Shown piece by piece: positions 38,948 through 48,315 of a DNA stretch of 64,000 nt. Location of the stretch: positions 1 to 64,000 of the forward strand of contig NZ_JABCQO010000009.1 in assembly GCF_015244675.1 (NCBI RefSeq). Direction: 5' to 3'. The position numbers and the translations under genes are program-made. The notes below the pieces were generated by a model. That model did no database searches and was not told where the DNA came from. It saw only the letters and a list, made by a program, of their open reading frames with translations. Numbering within the stretch: the first letter of the stretch is position 1; every line of letters starts with the position of its first letter. Origin of the DNA: Gluconobacter cerevisiae (lineage in GTDB: Bacteria > Pseudomonadota > Alphaproteobacteria > Acetobacterales > Acetobacteraceae).

Positions 38948-39646
38948 ATGACCGATGCCCCCGCAACCGCAAAGCGGGCCATGAGCAAGGCGGCCGCCAA
39001 AGCCTTCATCACCGCACTGGCCGAAGCCAATCCCGATGCGGAAAGCGAACTGGTGTTCCGCAATCCGTTCGAACTTCTGGTCAGCGTCGTGCTCTCAGCA
39101 CAGGCGACGGACAAATCCGTCAACAAGGCGACGAAAGGCCTGTTCGAGGAAGCCCCCGACCCGGCCTCCATGGCGGCCATCGGCGAAGAGGGCATTGCGC
39201 GGCATATCCGCACCATCGGCCTATGGCGTGCGAAAGCGCATAATGTGGACCTGCTCTGCCATCAGCTGCTGGAGCGTCACGGCGGACAGGTGCCCTCCGA
39301 CCGTGCCTCGCTCGAAGCGCTGGCCGGTGTGGGGCGCAAGACGGCAAATGTCGTGATGAACGTCGCATTCGGCGCGGATACGATGGCGGTCGATACCCAC
39401 ATTTTCCGCATCGGCAACCGCACCGGCCTGGCCCCCGGCAAAACCGTGCGGCAGGTCGAGGACGGGCTAGTCGCGCGCATCCCAAAAGACATGCTCCGCC
39501 CCGCACATCACTGGCTGATCCTGCACGGGCGCTATGTCTGCAAGGCCCGCACGCCAGAATGCTGGCGCTGCCCGGCGACGACATGGTGCCTGTATCCGGA
39601 CAAGCGCATGGTGGCTCCGGCGACACGAAAAGCTACCGCGAGCTAA
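38948..39646 (+). CDS. nth: Endonuclease III
   Basis: This DNA glycosylase/AP lyase removes oxidised pyrimidines. The protein is 232 residues from the ATG at 38948. The helix-hairpin-helix LEALAGVGRKTANVVMNVAFG carries the catalytic lysine (GRKTA), and the catalytic aspartate is in AVDTHIFR. The C-terminal C-x6-C-x2-C-x5-C iron-sulfur motif is intact (CKARTPECWRCPATTWC). The open frame extends upstream into DNA without coding character. It ends 9 bases from a convergent gene. Confidence 0.97.
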   Translation: MTDAPATAKRAMSKAAAKAFITALAEANPDAESELVFRNPFELLVSVVLSAQATDKSVNKATKGLFEEAPDPASMAAIGEEGIARHIRTIGLWRAKAHNVDLLCHQLLERHGGQVPSDRASLEALAGVGRKTANVVMNVAFGADTMAVDTHIFRIGNRTGLAPGKTVRQVEDGLVARIPKDMLRPAHHWLILHGRYVCKARTPECWRCPATTWCLYPDKRMVAPATRKATAS

Positions 39647-39655
39647 AACGCCCCC

Positions 39656-40177
39656 TCAAAAAATCTGGGCGGCTGTCCGGCGCGGTGCCTGATAGGACAC
39701 GGAATAGAGCACGATGCTGTTCAGAACGCGCATATGGGTCGTCACGGAAAAGCCGTTCGCATTCCAGGTGATGTTTTCCATCATCGGCACACGAACATCG
39801 AACAGGGGCTGACCGTATTTCTGGCGGATGGCATGGCCCCATTCCTCGGCACAGATGCGGACATCACCGGAATCCGTGTCCGTCAGGGCATGGACCTCAA
39901 CAGAGGCCAGACGCCCACCCAGAAAATTCACATCCACGGTCGAAAGACAGGAGCCGATAAACGGCCCCTGCATAACGTAGCGCGCAAAACCCGGACGCGG
40001 CACCGGAGAAGGCAGCGCGGTCAGTTGCGGATGGCTGATCTGTGCTTCCGGAACACTCATGCCTAAAGTCAGCCCCTCCCAGATCGCAACGGGAGCAGCA
40101 CGGAGCGGGCTGGCGGCCATCAGTGACAGGCCAGACAAAACAGCCCCTAGAACAACCCTTGCGGTTTTATGAGCCAC
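39656..40177 (-). CDS. Secreted protein of unknown function
   Basis: The protein is 173 residues from a GTG start with AAGGAGATC upstream. The signal peptide is MAHKTARVVLGAVLSGLSLM, then AASPLRAAP. The mature part has GLTLGMSVPEAQISHPQL, two cysteines that may pair (about 77 and 109) and GQPLFDVRVP, but no motif I recognise. The GMSVPEA segment recalls small periplasmic proteins with a repeated alpha-beta unit. It has no clear functional partner between nth and comEC. Confidence 0.7.
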   Translation of the reverse strand: MAHKTARVVLGAVLSGLSLMAASPLRAAPVAIWEGLTLGMSVPEAQISHPQLTALPSPVPRPGFARYVMQGPFIGSCLSTVDVNFLGGRLASVEVHALTDTDSGDVRICAEEWGHAIRQKYGQPLFDVRVPMMENITWNANGFSVTTHMRVLNSIVLYSVSYQAPRRTAAQIF

Positions 40178-40242
40178 GATAACGGATCTCCTTGTGCGGC
40201 GATCCTACAGGTCGATTGCTTTCCAAAAAGTTGAGACGCGTC

Positions 40243-42444
40243 TTACTCCGATTGGGCCAGAGGCAGATTGGGCATGCCGTGCCAGCCCACTGGCGGAACC
40301 CAGAGCCGGTTGCCCCGCCAGCTCCTGTCCGAAACAACCGTGAGCGTATGCCCGGCGAACACGGCATAAGCCCCGTCGCGCCAAACCGAAAACCGGTCGA
40401 TGGACGGCACGTCCGCACAGCCTTTGCGAGCGGGAGACGCGCTGATGAACAGGTTCACCCCATCGCATTGCTGCGCCGTCGGGAGGAGAGCGCCATCCGA
40501 AGAATCGTGGGGACGCAGCAGAACGGTCTGCGCGCCAATGCTGACCCGGCACAAACCGGCCAGACAATCCGGCGGCAAAGGCGCCACCGGAAGCGTAAGA
40601 GCCTGCTGCCAGTCTTCCAGCGTGCGGCGCTCCAGACCAGAATGCGGACCAACCAGCAGAACATCCGGACGACGCACTGCCATCAGCCCCGCATCCGCCG
40701 ACACGAAAATATCCGGTTTCGGAGCCACCCAAATCGACCCCACCCCGATCGCAACCGGCAGCAGACCGGCAAGAGCAATCCGGCCTTTCCACAGACACAG
40801 GAAGCAGAGCCCGAGCATCACGAGCAGCAGCCCCCAGCCCGGCATAGCTGGAACGGGCTGATGCGCCATCGGAAAAGCTGCCACCCGCTCTGCCAGCACC
40901 TGCACGACGCGGATGCCCACGCCCATGAGTTTCAGAAACGGCGCTTCGGCATGAAACGGCATGGCAACAAGCGCCAGAAGCCCAACCGGCATAATCCAGA
41001 CAGCCGCCAGCGGCACGGCCACGAGATTGGCCAGCACAAACCACGGCTGAAGCGCGCCAAAATGCGCCATGCTGACCGGCAGCGTCGCCAACCCGGCGAG
41101 AAGGCTCGTCAGCGTCAGGGCCGCGCCATACGACGCAACCACCCTGTACCATTCCCCCTCCCCGCGCAGCAGCATAAGCGGCTCGCGCAGCGCGCCATAC
41201 CCCGCAATCAACCCCATCACGGCGGCAAAAGACATCTGGAACGACACATCAACAACCGAAACCGGGGAGACCAGCAGGATCAGCAGCGCCACGATGGACA
41301 AAGACCGCATGGACAAAACGCGACGCCCGGTCACAATGGCCAGCGTCACGAGGCTCGCCATGCCCAGCGCCCGCAGGCTGGGCAGATGCGCACCCGTCAA
41401 CAGAACATAACCCGCCCCGGCCAGCAGCCCGCAAACGGCTGCGATCTGCCGACAGGGCCAGCGCAGGGCGACATACTCAATCGAAGCCAGACCACAGCGC
41501 AACGTCACGATGACGGCGGCCATCACGAGACCCAGATGCAGCCCCGCAACAGCAAGAAGATGCGCCAGCCCGGACGCGGAAAACGCCTCCCGCGTCTGCT
41601 GATCAATGCCCCCAGCTTCACCCGCCAGAAGCGTGGCCGCAATCGCGGCGGTCTGGTCGGGCAGCACAGCCGCCGTACGGAAAGCGACAGCCTCGCGCAG
41701 GGCCTCAATCCATGACGGCCGGGCCTCAACACCCGATAGACTGACCGGGCCCAACGCATAACCACTTCCCGCCAGCCCCGAAAACCATGCCTCACGCTGA
41801 AGATCGCGTCCGCCCGGCCATGACGGCGGCGGCGGCGGTCGCAGCATCGCGCGCAGGCTGATCGTACTTCCCGGCTCGGGCAACAGGTCGTCATCGTCCC
41901 GCAGACGAATGTGCAGCGTGCGACGTAGTGGCGCCATTCCAGCATCGACAGGCGTATCGAACACGGCCTCCGCCAGAGTGATGCGATGGCCGTCATCTTC
42001 GTCATCATTCCGGGGCGGCAGAATTTCCAGTGACTGCACGCGACCCGTCAGGACGGTGGCATGGGTCGGCAAAACCGGCATGGGTGGCTGCATCCGGGCC
42101 TGAAAAGCCAGATCACCGAAACCGGTTGCAAAAGCAAGCAGCGCAAACCCCAGAAGGCGCGGAAAAAGCCGCTGCCAGCCCAGCCAAAGACACCCGCCTC
42201 CTGACAGCCCGACCAGAAGGGTGGCAAGAACGACCGACACAATGGAGGGCTCGAACGGCAGGGCAAGGTAGAGCATGGCCCCAAGCCCAACAACCACCGG
42301 AAGCCAGCAGATCATCTGACGCCCCTGATCCAGAACAGACCGAATCAGGGGCGAAGGCAGCTTCGGCACAAAGTCGGAATCTTCTGCGCTGTCCAGAAGT
42401 TCGCGCGGATCAAGGTCCGGTACGGAGAGGGTCTCTGTCTTCAC
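40243..42444 (-). CDS. comEC: ComEC/Rec2-family DNA-uptake channel protein
   Basis: This 733-residue membrane protein has the N-terminal DUF4131-type region at about 55-230 and a competence-domain channel core at about 260-560. The diagnostic segment is ASGLAHLLAVAGLHLGLVMA. ComEC passes single-stranded DNA into the cytoplasm during transformation. The C-terminal part (about 570-733) lacks the HxHxDH metal motif of the beta-lactamase-like nuclease domain found in longer family members. It starts with GTG. The DNA-handling partner dprA is 6 kb away at 48316. Confidence 0.92.
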   Translation of the reverse strand: MKTETLSVPDLDPRELLDSAEDSDFVPKLPSPLIRSVLDQGRQMICWLPVVVGLGAMLYLALPFEPSIVSVVLATLLVGLSGGGCLWLGWQRLFPRLLGFALLAFATGFGDLAFQARMQPPMPVLPTHATVLTGRVQSLEILPPRNDDEDDGHRITLAEAVFDTPVDAGMAPLRRTLHIRLRDDDDLLPEPGSTISLRAMLRPPPPPSWPGGRDLQREAWFSGLAGSGYALGPVSLSGVEARPSWIEALREAVAFRTAAVLPDQTAAIAATLLAGEAGGIDQQTREAFSASGLAHLLAVAGLHLGLVMAAVIVTLRCGLASIEYVALRWPCRQIAAVCGLLAGAGYVLLTGAHLPSLRALGMASLVTLAIVTGRRVLSMRSLSIVALLILLVSPVSVVDVSFQMSFAAVMGLIAGYGALREPLMLLRGEGEWYRVVASYGAALTLTSLLAGLATLPVSMAHFGALQPWFVLANLVAVPLAAVWIMPVGLLALVAMPFHAEAPFLKLMGVGIRVVQVLAERVAAFPMAHQPVPAMPGWGLLLVMLGLCFLCLWKGRIALAGLLPVAIGVGSIWVAPKPDIFVSADAGLMAVRRPDVLLVGPHSGLERRTLEDWQQALTLPVAPLPPDCLAGLCRVSIGAQTVLLRPHDSSDGALLPTAQQCDGVNLFISASPARKGCADVPSIDRFSVWRDGAYAVFAGHTLTVVSDRSWRGNRLWVPPVGWHGMPNLPLAQSE

Positions 42445-42516
42445 GCATAGAAGCGTAACGGATTTTTCCGCAGCTCGCGCCTCCCCGATTAAGGCCAGCG
42501 CCTCCTGCGCCCCAAT

Positions 42517-43242
42517 CTACTGCGGAAGATGCAGAACCTGTTTCAGACCCGTAGCATCCCGCTCAAGCTCGAACCCGGCACTCCCCGGCTGAAACAGCCT
42601 TGCGGTGGTGAGATTGCCGGTCACGACAGGGTCGAATCCAGCCGCCTTCACCAGCGTCGTTACCTGCGACACGGCCTGCGCATCATCCCCCGCCACCGGC
42701 ACGGCCAGAAGCGGCGCTGCCCGATGCGCCTCGGAACGCAACGTGGTCATGTCGATGGAGTTGAACGCCCGCACCACATGCGCCGAGGGGAAGTAACGCT
42801 GGGTCGTCACACCTGCTCCATCCCGCTGCGCCGTATCCGCAATCGCACCATCCCGCCAGGGATAGGGATTGGACGGATCAAGCACGACCTTGTCCAACAG
42901 CGTCCGACTAAGCTGCGGACCAAGTTGCGGAATCGCGCCATAGGGAACGGCGAGTACCACAACATCACCATAGGCCGCCGCCTGCGCCGGAGTTCCGGCC
43001 GTGGCAAGCGGACCCAGCGACGTCGCCAGCGACTGGGCCTCGGTCAGGGAGCGGGAGGACACCATGACGGGATAACCCGCATGGACCCAGAGTTCCGCCA
43101 GCGTTGTGCCGACATGGCCCGTACCAATAATGCCGATCCGCATTTTCTGGCTCGTCGCCTCGACCGCACTAGCGCTGCTGACCGTAGCCAGACCCGCGAG
43201 TGCTGCGAGGAAAGGACGCCGCCTCAGAGGGAAGCCCGTCAT
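42517..43242 (-). CDS. Tat-exported NAD(P)-binding reductase-like protein
   Basis: The protein is 241 residues from the ATG at 43242, with GGGAGTGG upstream; a GTG 12 bases earlier is also in frame. The N-terminus PLRRRPFLAALAGLATVSSA looks like a twin-arginine signal. The mature part begins with a Rossmann motif, MRIGIIGTGHVGTTLAE. It resembles the NADP-dependent F420 oxidoreductase and prephenate-dehydrogenase-like family (VVVLAVPYGAIPQ, DPSNPYPWRDG, VVRAFNSID). A cofactor-binding protein sent out folded fits Tat export. It is coupled to the upstream cupin gene by an ATGA overlap. The substrate is unknown. Confidence 0.8.
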   Translation of the reverse strand: MTGFPLRRRPFLAALAGLATVSSASAVEATSQKMRIGIIGTGHVGTTLAELWVHAGYPVMVSSRSLTEAQSLATSLGPLATAGTPAQAAAYGDVVVLAVPYGAIPQLGPQLSRTLLDKVVLDPSNPYPWRDGAIADTAQRDGAGVTTQRYFPSAHVVRAFNSIDMTTLRSEAHRAAPLLAVPVAGDDAQAVSQVTTLVKAAGFDPVVTGNLTTARLFQPGSAGFELERDATGLKQVLHLPQ

Positions 43243-43826
43243 GATGGGTGCCACTCCCGTGCGAGGATGCCTGCTGCACCCTGAACCGGATCGGTTTTCG
43301 GGAATGGCAGACCATGAATGCGCGCACTCTGCTCCGCCGTGGGCGCGGCCCGCAGAATGTCGAAAGACTGGTTGGGCGGATAAGCGCCGATAACGGTAAA
43401 CTCCGTGTCCGATCCAAGATTACAGTGCCCCGTCCCAGCCGGAAGCACGGCGATGTCGCCACCACGCACCTCGACCGTTCGGGCGTTTGGCCCTCCCAGC
43501 ATCAGGCGCGCAGACCCGTTGGAAAAGCCCAGAACTTCATGGCCAAGGCTGTGATAGTGATGAAACGGATACACACCGTTTCGCCATTGCGGCGGCCAGC
43601 CGTTCCGGCTGAACAGGTCTTCATATACCGCCTCACGCTCCGGCCCGGCTTCGAGCGCATTGCGATAGACGATGACGGGCAGATCCAGATTGTTCGGAAC
43701 CCAGTCATTGGCGCGCAGCGTGAAGACATCCACGCGGGATGTCGTGGCGCTGGCGTGACGGACCGTACCCTCTCCGAAGGTCAGACCCAGCCCTGCCAGC
43801 AGGGCATTGAAATCGCGTCTGTTCAT
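43239..43826 (-). CDS. Tat-exported cupin-domain protein
   Basis: The protein is 195 residues from the ATG at 43826. The start MNRRDFNALLAGLGLTFG is a twin-arginine signal. A cupin barrel lies at about 85-155. Motif 1 is HHYHSLGHEVLGFSNG, giving His-x-His and a Glu for a metal. Motif 2 is GGDIAVLPAGTGHCN, with the second His. It resembles small cupins annotated as YlbA- or sugar-binding-like, but the function is open. The gene is first in a two-gene unit with the Rossmann protein and diverges from gltX. The longer open frame back to 44081 is not protein-like. Confidence 0.82.
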   Translation of the reverse strand: MNRRDFNALLAGLGLTFGEGTVRHASATTSRVDVFTLRANDWVPNNLDLPVIVYRNALEAGPEREAVYEDLFSRNGWPPQWRNGVYPFHHYHSLGHEVLGFSNGSARLMLGGPNARTVEVRGGDIAVLPAGTGHCNLGSDTEFTVIGAYPPNQSFDILRAAPTAEQSARIHGLPFPKTDPVQGAAGILAREWHPS

Positions 43827-44004
43827 GGAAAAGGCACCACCCGGACTATTGAACGTCACAATAGGCTGCTTCGGGAGGCCGCTGGAAATCACACGCGCTT
43901 GAAGAACCTTAGCTTTTTGTAAAGCGCCCGCCTGTAACGAAGCAGTGCCGCCCCGCTGGCGCAGGCGGATGGAAGCGCGGGTCAGAGCATGATATGACGG
44001 CGGC

Positions 44005-45423
44005 ATGACCATCCGTACGCGATTTGCCCCCTCCCCGACGGGTCTGCTGCATGTCGGCAACGCCCGCGCCGCCCTGTTCAATTTCCTCTTTGCCCGTCAT
44101 CACGGCGGCGAATTCCTCCTGAGGATCGAGGACACCGACAAGGAACGCTCCACTCAAAAAGCCGTGGACGTGATTTTTGACGGTCTGGCCTGGATGGGAA
44201 TCGAGGCGGATGCGGAACCGGTTTTCCAGTCCGCCCGGCAGGACCGCCATACGGAAGTGGCGCTTGAGCTTCTGGAAAAAGGTCAGGCCTACAAGTGCTT
44301 CTGCACCCCCGAAGAGCTGACCGCCATGCGCGAGAAGGCCATGGCCGAGAAACGCCCGCCCCGTTACGACGGCACCTGGCGGGACCGCGATCCGTCCGAA
44401 GCGCCCGCTGGCGCGCCCTATGTCGTGCGCCTGAAGGCGCCGCGTGACGGCGAGACGATCATCAAGGATCTGGTGCAGGGCGAAGTCCGGGTCGCGAATT
44501 CCGAAATGGACGACCTGATCCTGCTGCGCTCGGACGGCACGCCGACCTATCTGCATGCCGTGGTCGTCGACGATCACGATATGGACATCACCCATGTCAT
44601 GCGCGGTGACGATCATCTGACGAACACGTTCCGGCAGGCCATGATCTATCGCGCCATGGGCTGGAACCTGCCGCATTTCGCACATCTGCCGCTGATCCAC
44701 GGCCCTGACGGCGCCAAGCTGTCCAAGCGCCATGGCGCACAGTCCGTCGTGGATTTCCGTGAGGAAGGCTATCTGCCGGAAGCCCTGTGCAACTACCTGC
44801 TGCGTCTGGGCTGGGGTCATGGCGATGCCGAAGTCCTGTCCCGCGAGGAGCAGATCAAGCTGTTCGATCTGGATGGCGTGGGCCGCTCCCCGTCCCGGAT
44901 GGATTACGTCAAGCTGGCGCATCTGAACGGGATCTGGATGCGTGTGGCCGATGATACGCGTCTGACGGATGACGTCATGCAGCGTCTTGCAGGCCGCGAC
45001 GGCGTTGTGACGGATGACAAGACCCGCGCGCGCATCCTTGCGATGATGCCGGGCCTCAAGGAGCGCGCAAAGACGCTCGTGGAACTGGCAGACAATGCCG
45101 CTTTCGCTGGCTTCACGCTGCCACTGACCTTCACCCCCAAGGCCGAGAAGATGCTGGGTGACGACGGGCGCACGGTTCTGCAGGGCGTAGGCAAAGATCT
45201 GGCCGCGCTTTCGGACTTCACGCCCGAAACCGTCGATGCAACGCTGCGCGCCTATGCTGAAAAACACGAGATCAAGCTCGGCTCCGTCGCCCAGCCGCTG
45301 CGCGCGGCCATGACGGGCTCCACGACGTCTCCGGGCATTGATCTGACGCTTGCGGCGCTGGGACAGGACGAGGTTCTGGCCCGTATTGCTGCCGTTCTGA
45401 CTTCCGGGGCCGTCGATGCCTGA
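44005..45423 (+). CDS. gltX: Glutamate-tRNA ligase
   Basis: This class I aminoacyl-tRNA synthetase is 472 residues. The HIGH-type motif is HVGNARAAL (about 13-21), and the KMSKS-type motif is AKLSKRHG. It attaches glutamate to tRNA-Glu, and also to tRNA-Gln in bacteria that use GatCAB. The zinc region keeps the CFC pair but has Trp (YDGTWRD) where the E. coli enzyme has a third cysteine, so the zinc site is probably lost. It is the first gene of a run continuing into pyrB with an 8-base overlap. Confidence 0.96.
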   Translation: MTIRTRFAPSPTGLLHVGNARAALFNFLFARHHGGEFLLRIEDTDKERSTQKAVDVIFDGLAWMGIEADAEPVFQSARQDRHTEVALELLEKGQAYKCFCTPEELTAMREKAMAEKRPPRYDGTWRDRDPSEAPAGAPYVVRLKAPRDGETIIKDLVQGEVRVANSEMDDLILLRSDGTPTYLHAVVVDDHDMDITHVMRGDDHLTNTFRQAMIYRAMGWNLPHFAHLPLIHGPDGAKLSKRHGAQSVVDFREEGYLPEALCNYLLRLGWGHGDAEVLSREEQIKLFDLDGVGRSPSRMDYVKLAHLNGIWMRVADDTRLTDDVMQRLAGRDGVVTDDKTRARILAMMPGLKERAKTLVELADNAAFAGFTLPLTFTPKAEKMLGDDGRTVLQGVGKDLAALSDFTPETVDATLRAYAEKHEIKLGSVAQPLRAAMTGSTTSPGIDLTLAALGQDEVLARIAAVLTSGAVDA

Positions 45424-46357
45424 GCGGCCTTCCGTCCCCCGGCATCTCCTGGGAATCGAGGGGCTGTCGGCCGAACAGCTCGTGCCGTTCCTCGATCTGG
45501 CGGAGAGCTATGCGCTGCTGAGCCGCTCGCGCTCCGCGCCGCGTGATGCGCTGCGGGGACGGACGGTCATCAATCTGTTCTATGAAGACAGCACCCGCAC
45601 CCGCACGAGTTTCGAACTCGCGGGCCAGCGGCTTGGGGCGGACGTCATCAACATGTCCGTCGCCACAAGTTCAGTGAACAAGGGCGAAACGCTTCTGGAC
45701 ACGGCCGCGACGCTGAACGCCATGCGCTGCGATCTGTTGGTCATCCGGCACGCTCAGTCCGGCGCGCCCGCCCTGCTGTCACAGAAAGTCGAGGCCAGCG
45801 TCGTCAATGCGGGCGATGGCACGCATGAACATCCGACGCAGGCGCTACTGGATGCCCTGACGATCCGGCGGCATTTCGGGCGTCTGGAAGGCCTCACGGT
45901 CGCGATCTGCGGCGATGTCGGGCACAGCCGGGTGGCACGTTCCAACATCCATCTGCTGACGGCATTCGGAAACCGGGTGCGGCTGGTCGGACCGCCGACG
46001 CTGCTTCCGGGCGCCATGGCCAGCCTCGGCAATGTCGAAATGTATTCGGACATGGACAAGGCGTTGGACGGCGCGGATGTTGTCATGTCCCTGCGGCTTC
46101 AGAAGGAGCGCATGGGGGCCGGTCTAGTGCCGAGTGCGCGGGAATATTTCCATTTCTTCGGGCTGGACCGCCGCCGTCTGGGGCTGGCAAAGCCTGGCGC
46201 GCTCGTCATGCATCCGGGGCCGATGAACCGTGGCGTCGAAATCGCCTCGGACGTGGCGGATTCGGATCAGAGCGTGATTTCCGAACAGGTTGAAATGGGC
46301 GTGGCTGTGCGGATGGCGGTTCTGGACCGTCTGTCCCGGGCACGGATGCCGGTATGA
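45416..46357 (+). CDS. pyrB: Aspartate carbamoyltransferase catalytic subunit
   Basis: The enzyme makes N-carbamoyl-aspartate, the first committed pyrimidine step. The protein is 313 residues with the carbamoyl-phosphate motif [12 protein letters not shown] (about 57-68), the [14 protein letters not shown] segment and the C-terminal [12 protein letters not shown]. No pyrI regulatory gene is present. The adjacent dihydroorotase homologue lacks its metal site, as in the PyrB-PyrC' type enzymes where PyrC' holds the PyrB trimers together. The ATG overlaps the gltX end. Confidence 0.97.
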   Translation: MPERPSVPRHLLGIEGLSAEQLVPFLDLAESYALLSRSRSAPRDALRGRTVINLFYEDSTRTRTSFELAGQRLGADVINMSVATSSVNKGETLLDTAATLNAMRCDLLVIRHAQSGAPALLSQKVEASVVNAGDGTHEHPTQALLDALTIRRHFGRLEGLTVAICGDVGHSRVARSNIHLLTAFGNRVRLVGPPTLLPGAMASLGNVEMYSDMDKALDGADVVMSLRLQKERMGAGLVPSAREYFHFFGLDRRRLGLAKPGALVMHPGPMNRGVEIASDVADSDQSVISEQVEMGVAVRMAVLDRLSRARMPV

Positions 46358-47640
46358 CTGATATCGTTTTTGAAAATGTCCGCCTGATCGACCCGGCTTC
46401 GAGCCGCGATGAGACCGGACGTCTCGTGGTGCGTCAGGGCAAGATCGTCGCCTGCGACGATGGGTCGCTTCCTGAAGGCGCGCGGGTCATTGATGGCGCT
46501 GGAGCCGTCCTGTGTCCCGGTCTGGTGGACATGCGCGTTGCACTCGGAGAGCCGGGTTCGGAATACCGCGAGAGTGTGTCGTCCGGGGCGCGGGCAGCCG
46601 TGGCAGGCGGCATCACGACCATGGCGGTTCTACCCAACACCTCCCCCCCGATCGACAACCCGGCGCTCGTGCATCTGCTGCGGGTCCGGGGCGAAGAGAC
46701 GGGCATGGTCTCGATCCATCCCTACGGCGCGCTAACGCGTGGCTGCGAGGGCGGCGAGATGGCCGAACTCGGGCTGCTGCGCAACGCCGGAGCCGTGGCG
46801 TTCACAGACGGAACCCGCGCGATTTCAGACGCCAAGCAGATGCGTAACCTGCTGTCCTATTCGCGCTTTCTGGACGCCATCGTGGTGCAGCATCCGGAAG
46901 ATCCGTCTCTGGCTAAAGGCGCGTGTGCCACGGCCGGAGCACGGGCGGTGCGGATGGGTCTGCCGCAGGTTCCGGCCGAAGCCGAGTCCATCATGATCGC
47001 CCGCGATCTGCGTCTGGCGGCCATGACCGGTGCGCGACTGCATTTCGCACATGTCTCGACGGCAGAAGGGCTGGACCTGATCCGGGCGGCCAAAAGGCAG
47101 GGCGTACGTGTGACCTGCGATACGGCACCGCCCTATTTCGCCATGACCGAAGACGATATCGGCGACTTCCGCACATACGCGAAACTCTCGCCGCCCCTGC
47201 GCAACGACGCGGACCGACAGGCCGTCTGTGCCGCGCTGGCGGATGGAACGATCGACGCCGTGGCCTCCGACCATGCTCCGGCAGACCCGGATGACAAGCG
47301 CCTGCCTTTCGCGCAGGCCCGCGCTGGCGGCACCGGACTGGTCACGCTGCTAGGCGTCACACTTGGCGCGGGGCTGCCGCTTGTGGATGCGCTGCGTCTC
47401 CTGACCTCCGCTCCGGCCGCCCTGCTGGGCCTTAACGCCGGAACGCTGGCGGTCGGAAGCGATGCCGATCTGTGCCTGTTCGATCCGGAAGGCTCGTGGA
47501 CTGTGGTCGCCGGAGACCTGCCGGGACGCGCGCAGAACACACCGTTTGACGGTCGGGATCTGAAATGCCGTGTCCTGCGGACGTTCAAGCGCGGTGTGGA
47601 AGTCTTCACGGCTGACGGGCTGGCGGAGGCACGCTCGTGA
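46354..47640 (+). CDS. Dihydroorotase homologue lacking the metal motif (PyrC'-like)
   Basis: The protein is 428 residues with the amidohydrolase fold of type I dihydroorotase, but the active site is degenerate. Where the enzyme has DxHxHxREPG, this protein has [10 protein letters not shown], so both metal histidines are replaced (Arg61, Ala63). The usual TPHH region is APPYF. SDHAP near the C-terminus remains. This is the pattern of PyrC', an inactive partner that assembles with aspartate carbamoyltransferase. The start overlaps the pyrB stop as ATGA, supporting such a complex. An active dihydroorotase would be expected elsewhere in the genome. Confidence 0.88.
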   Translation: MTDIVFENVRLIDPASSRDETGRLVVRQGKIVACDDGSLPEGARVIDGAGAVLCPGLVDMRVALGEPGSEYRESVSSGARAAVAGGITTMAVLPNTSPPIDNPALVHLLRVRGEETGMVSIHPYGALTRGCEGGEMAELGLLRNAGAVAFTDGTRAISDAKQMRNLLSYSRFLDAIVVQHPEDPSLAKGACATAGARAVRMGLPQVPAEAESIMIARDLRLAAMTGARLHFAHVSTAEGLDLIRAAKRQGVRVTCDTAPPYFAMTEDDIGDFRTYAKLSPPLRNDADRQAVCAALADGTIDAVASDHAPADPDDKRLPFAQARAGGTGLVTLLGVTLGAGLPLVDALRLLTSAPAALLGLNAGTLAVGSDADLCLFDPEGSWTVVAGDLPGRAQNTPFDGRDLKCRVLRTFKRGVEVFTADGLAEARS

Positions 47641-48269
47641 GCGGCTTTCAGGCACAGCTCATCCTGCTGTTCCTCGTGTCCTACGTCATCGGAAGCATCC
47701 CGTTCGGGCTGCTGCTGACGGCACTTTCCGGCGGCGGGGACATCCGCAAGATCGGATCGGGCAATATCGGCGCAACAAACGTCCTGCGCACGGGGCGACG
47801 CGGACTGGCTGCGGCCACGCTGCTACTGGATGCGCTCAAGGGGGCAGCCGCTGTCCTGATCGCACGGTTTTTCTTTCCGGGCGCGAGCGAAATGACCATG
47901 GCCGTTGCGACCGTCGCCGTCGTTATCGGGCACTGTTTTCCGGTCTGGCTCGGTTTCAAGGGCGGCAAGGGCGTTGCGACGGGTCTCGGGACGATCTGGG
48001 TTCTGTCCTGGCCAGTAGGGCTAGCCTGCTGCGTGGTGTGGCTGCTGGTCGCACGCCTGAGCCGGATTTCCTCAGCAGGCGCGCTGGCAGCGTTCCTGCT
48101 CGCACCGGTACTGATGGTGCTGTTGTCCGGACGCGCGCTGCACTCCCCCATCCCGGTGGCGACGCTCCTCGTCTCGGTGCTGATCTGGGCCCGGCACTGG
48201 AGCAATATTGCACGCCTTCTGACGGGACAGGAGCCGCGCGTGAACGTGGATCAGGCACCCCGTTCCTAG
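47637..48269 (+). CDS. plsY: Glycerol-3-phosphate acyltransferase PlsY
   Basis: PlsY uses acyl-phosphate to make lysophosphatidate, the start of phospholipid synthesis. The protein is 210 residues with about five membrane helices and the conserved loops IGSGNIGATNVLRTGRRG and GHCFPVWLGFKGGKGVATGLG. The GTG start overlaps the previous stop as GTGA. The last residues are not family-typical but the fold region is complete. dprA follows after 46 bases. Confidence 0.96.
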   Translation: MSGFQAQLILLFLVSYVIGSIPFGLLLTALSGGGDIRKIGSGNIGATNVLRTGRRGLAAATLLLDALKGAAAVLIARFFFPGASEMTMAVATVAVVIGHCFPVWLGFKGGKGVATGLGTIWVLSWPVGLACCVVWLLVARLSRISSAGALAAFLLAPVLMVLLSGRALHSPIPVATLLVSVLIWARHWSNIARLLTGQEPRVNVDQAPRS

Positions 48270-48315
48270 AATTTTAAGCGTCAATTAAGGAATCTGCCCT
48301 AAGGAGAAAGACCTG

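Noticed and set aside
43909-45267. 452-codon open frame opposite gltX
   Set aside because: Mirror frame of a conserved synthetase; no independent evidence for translation.
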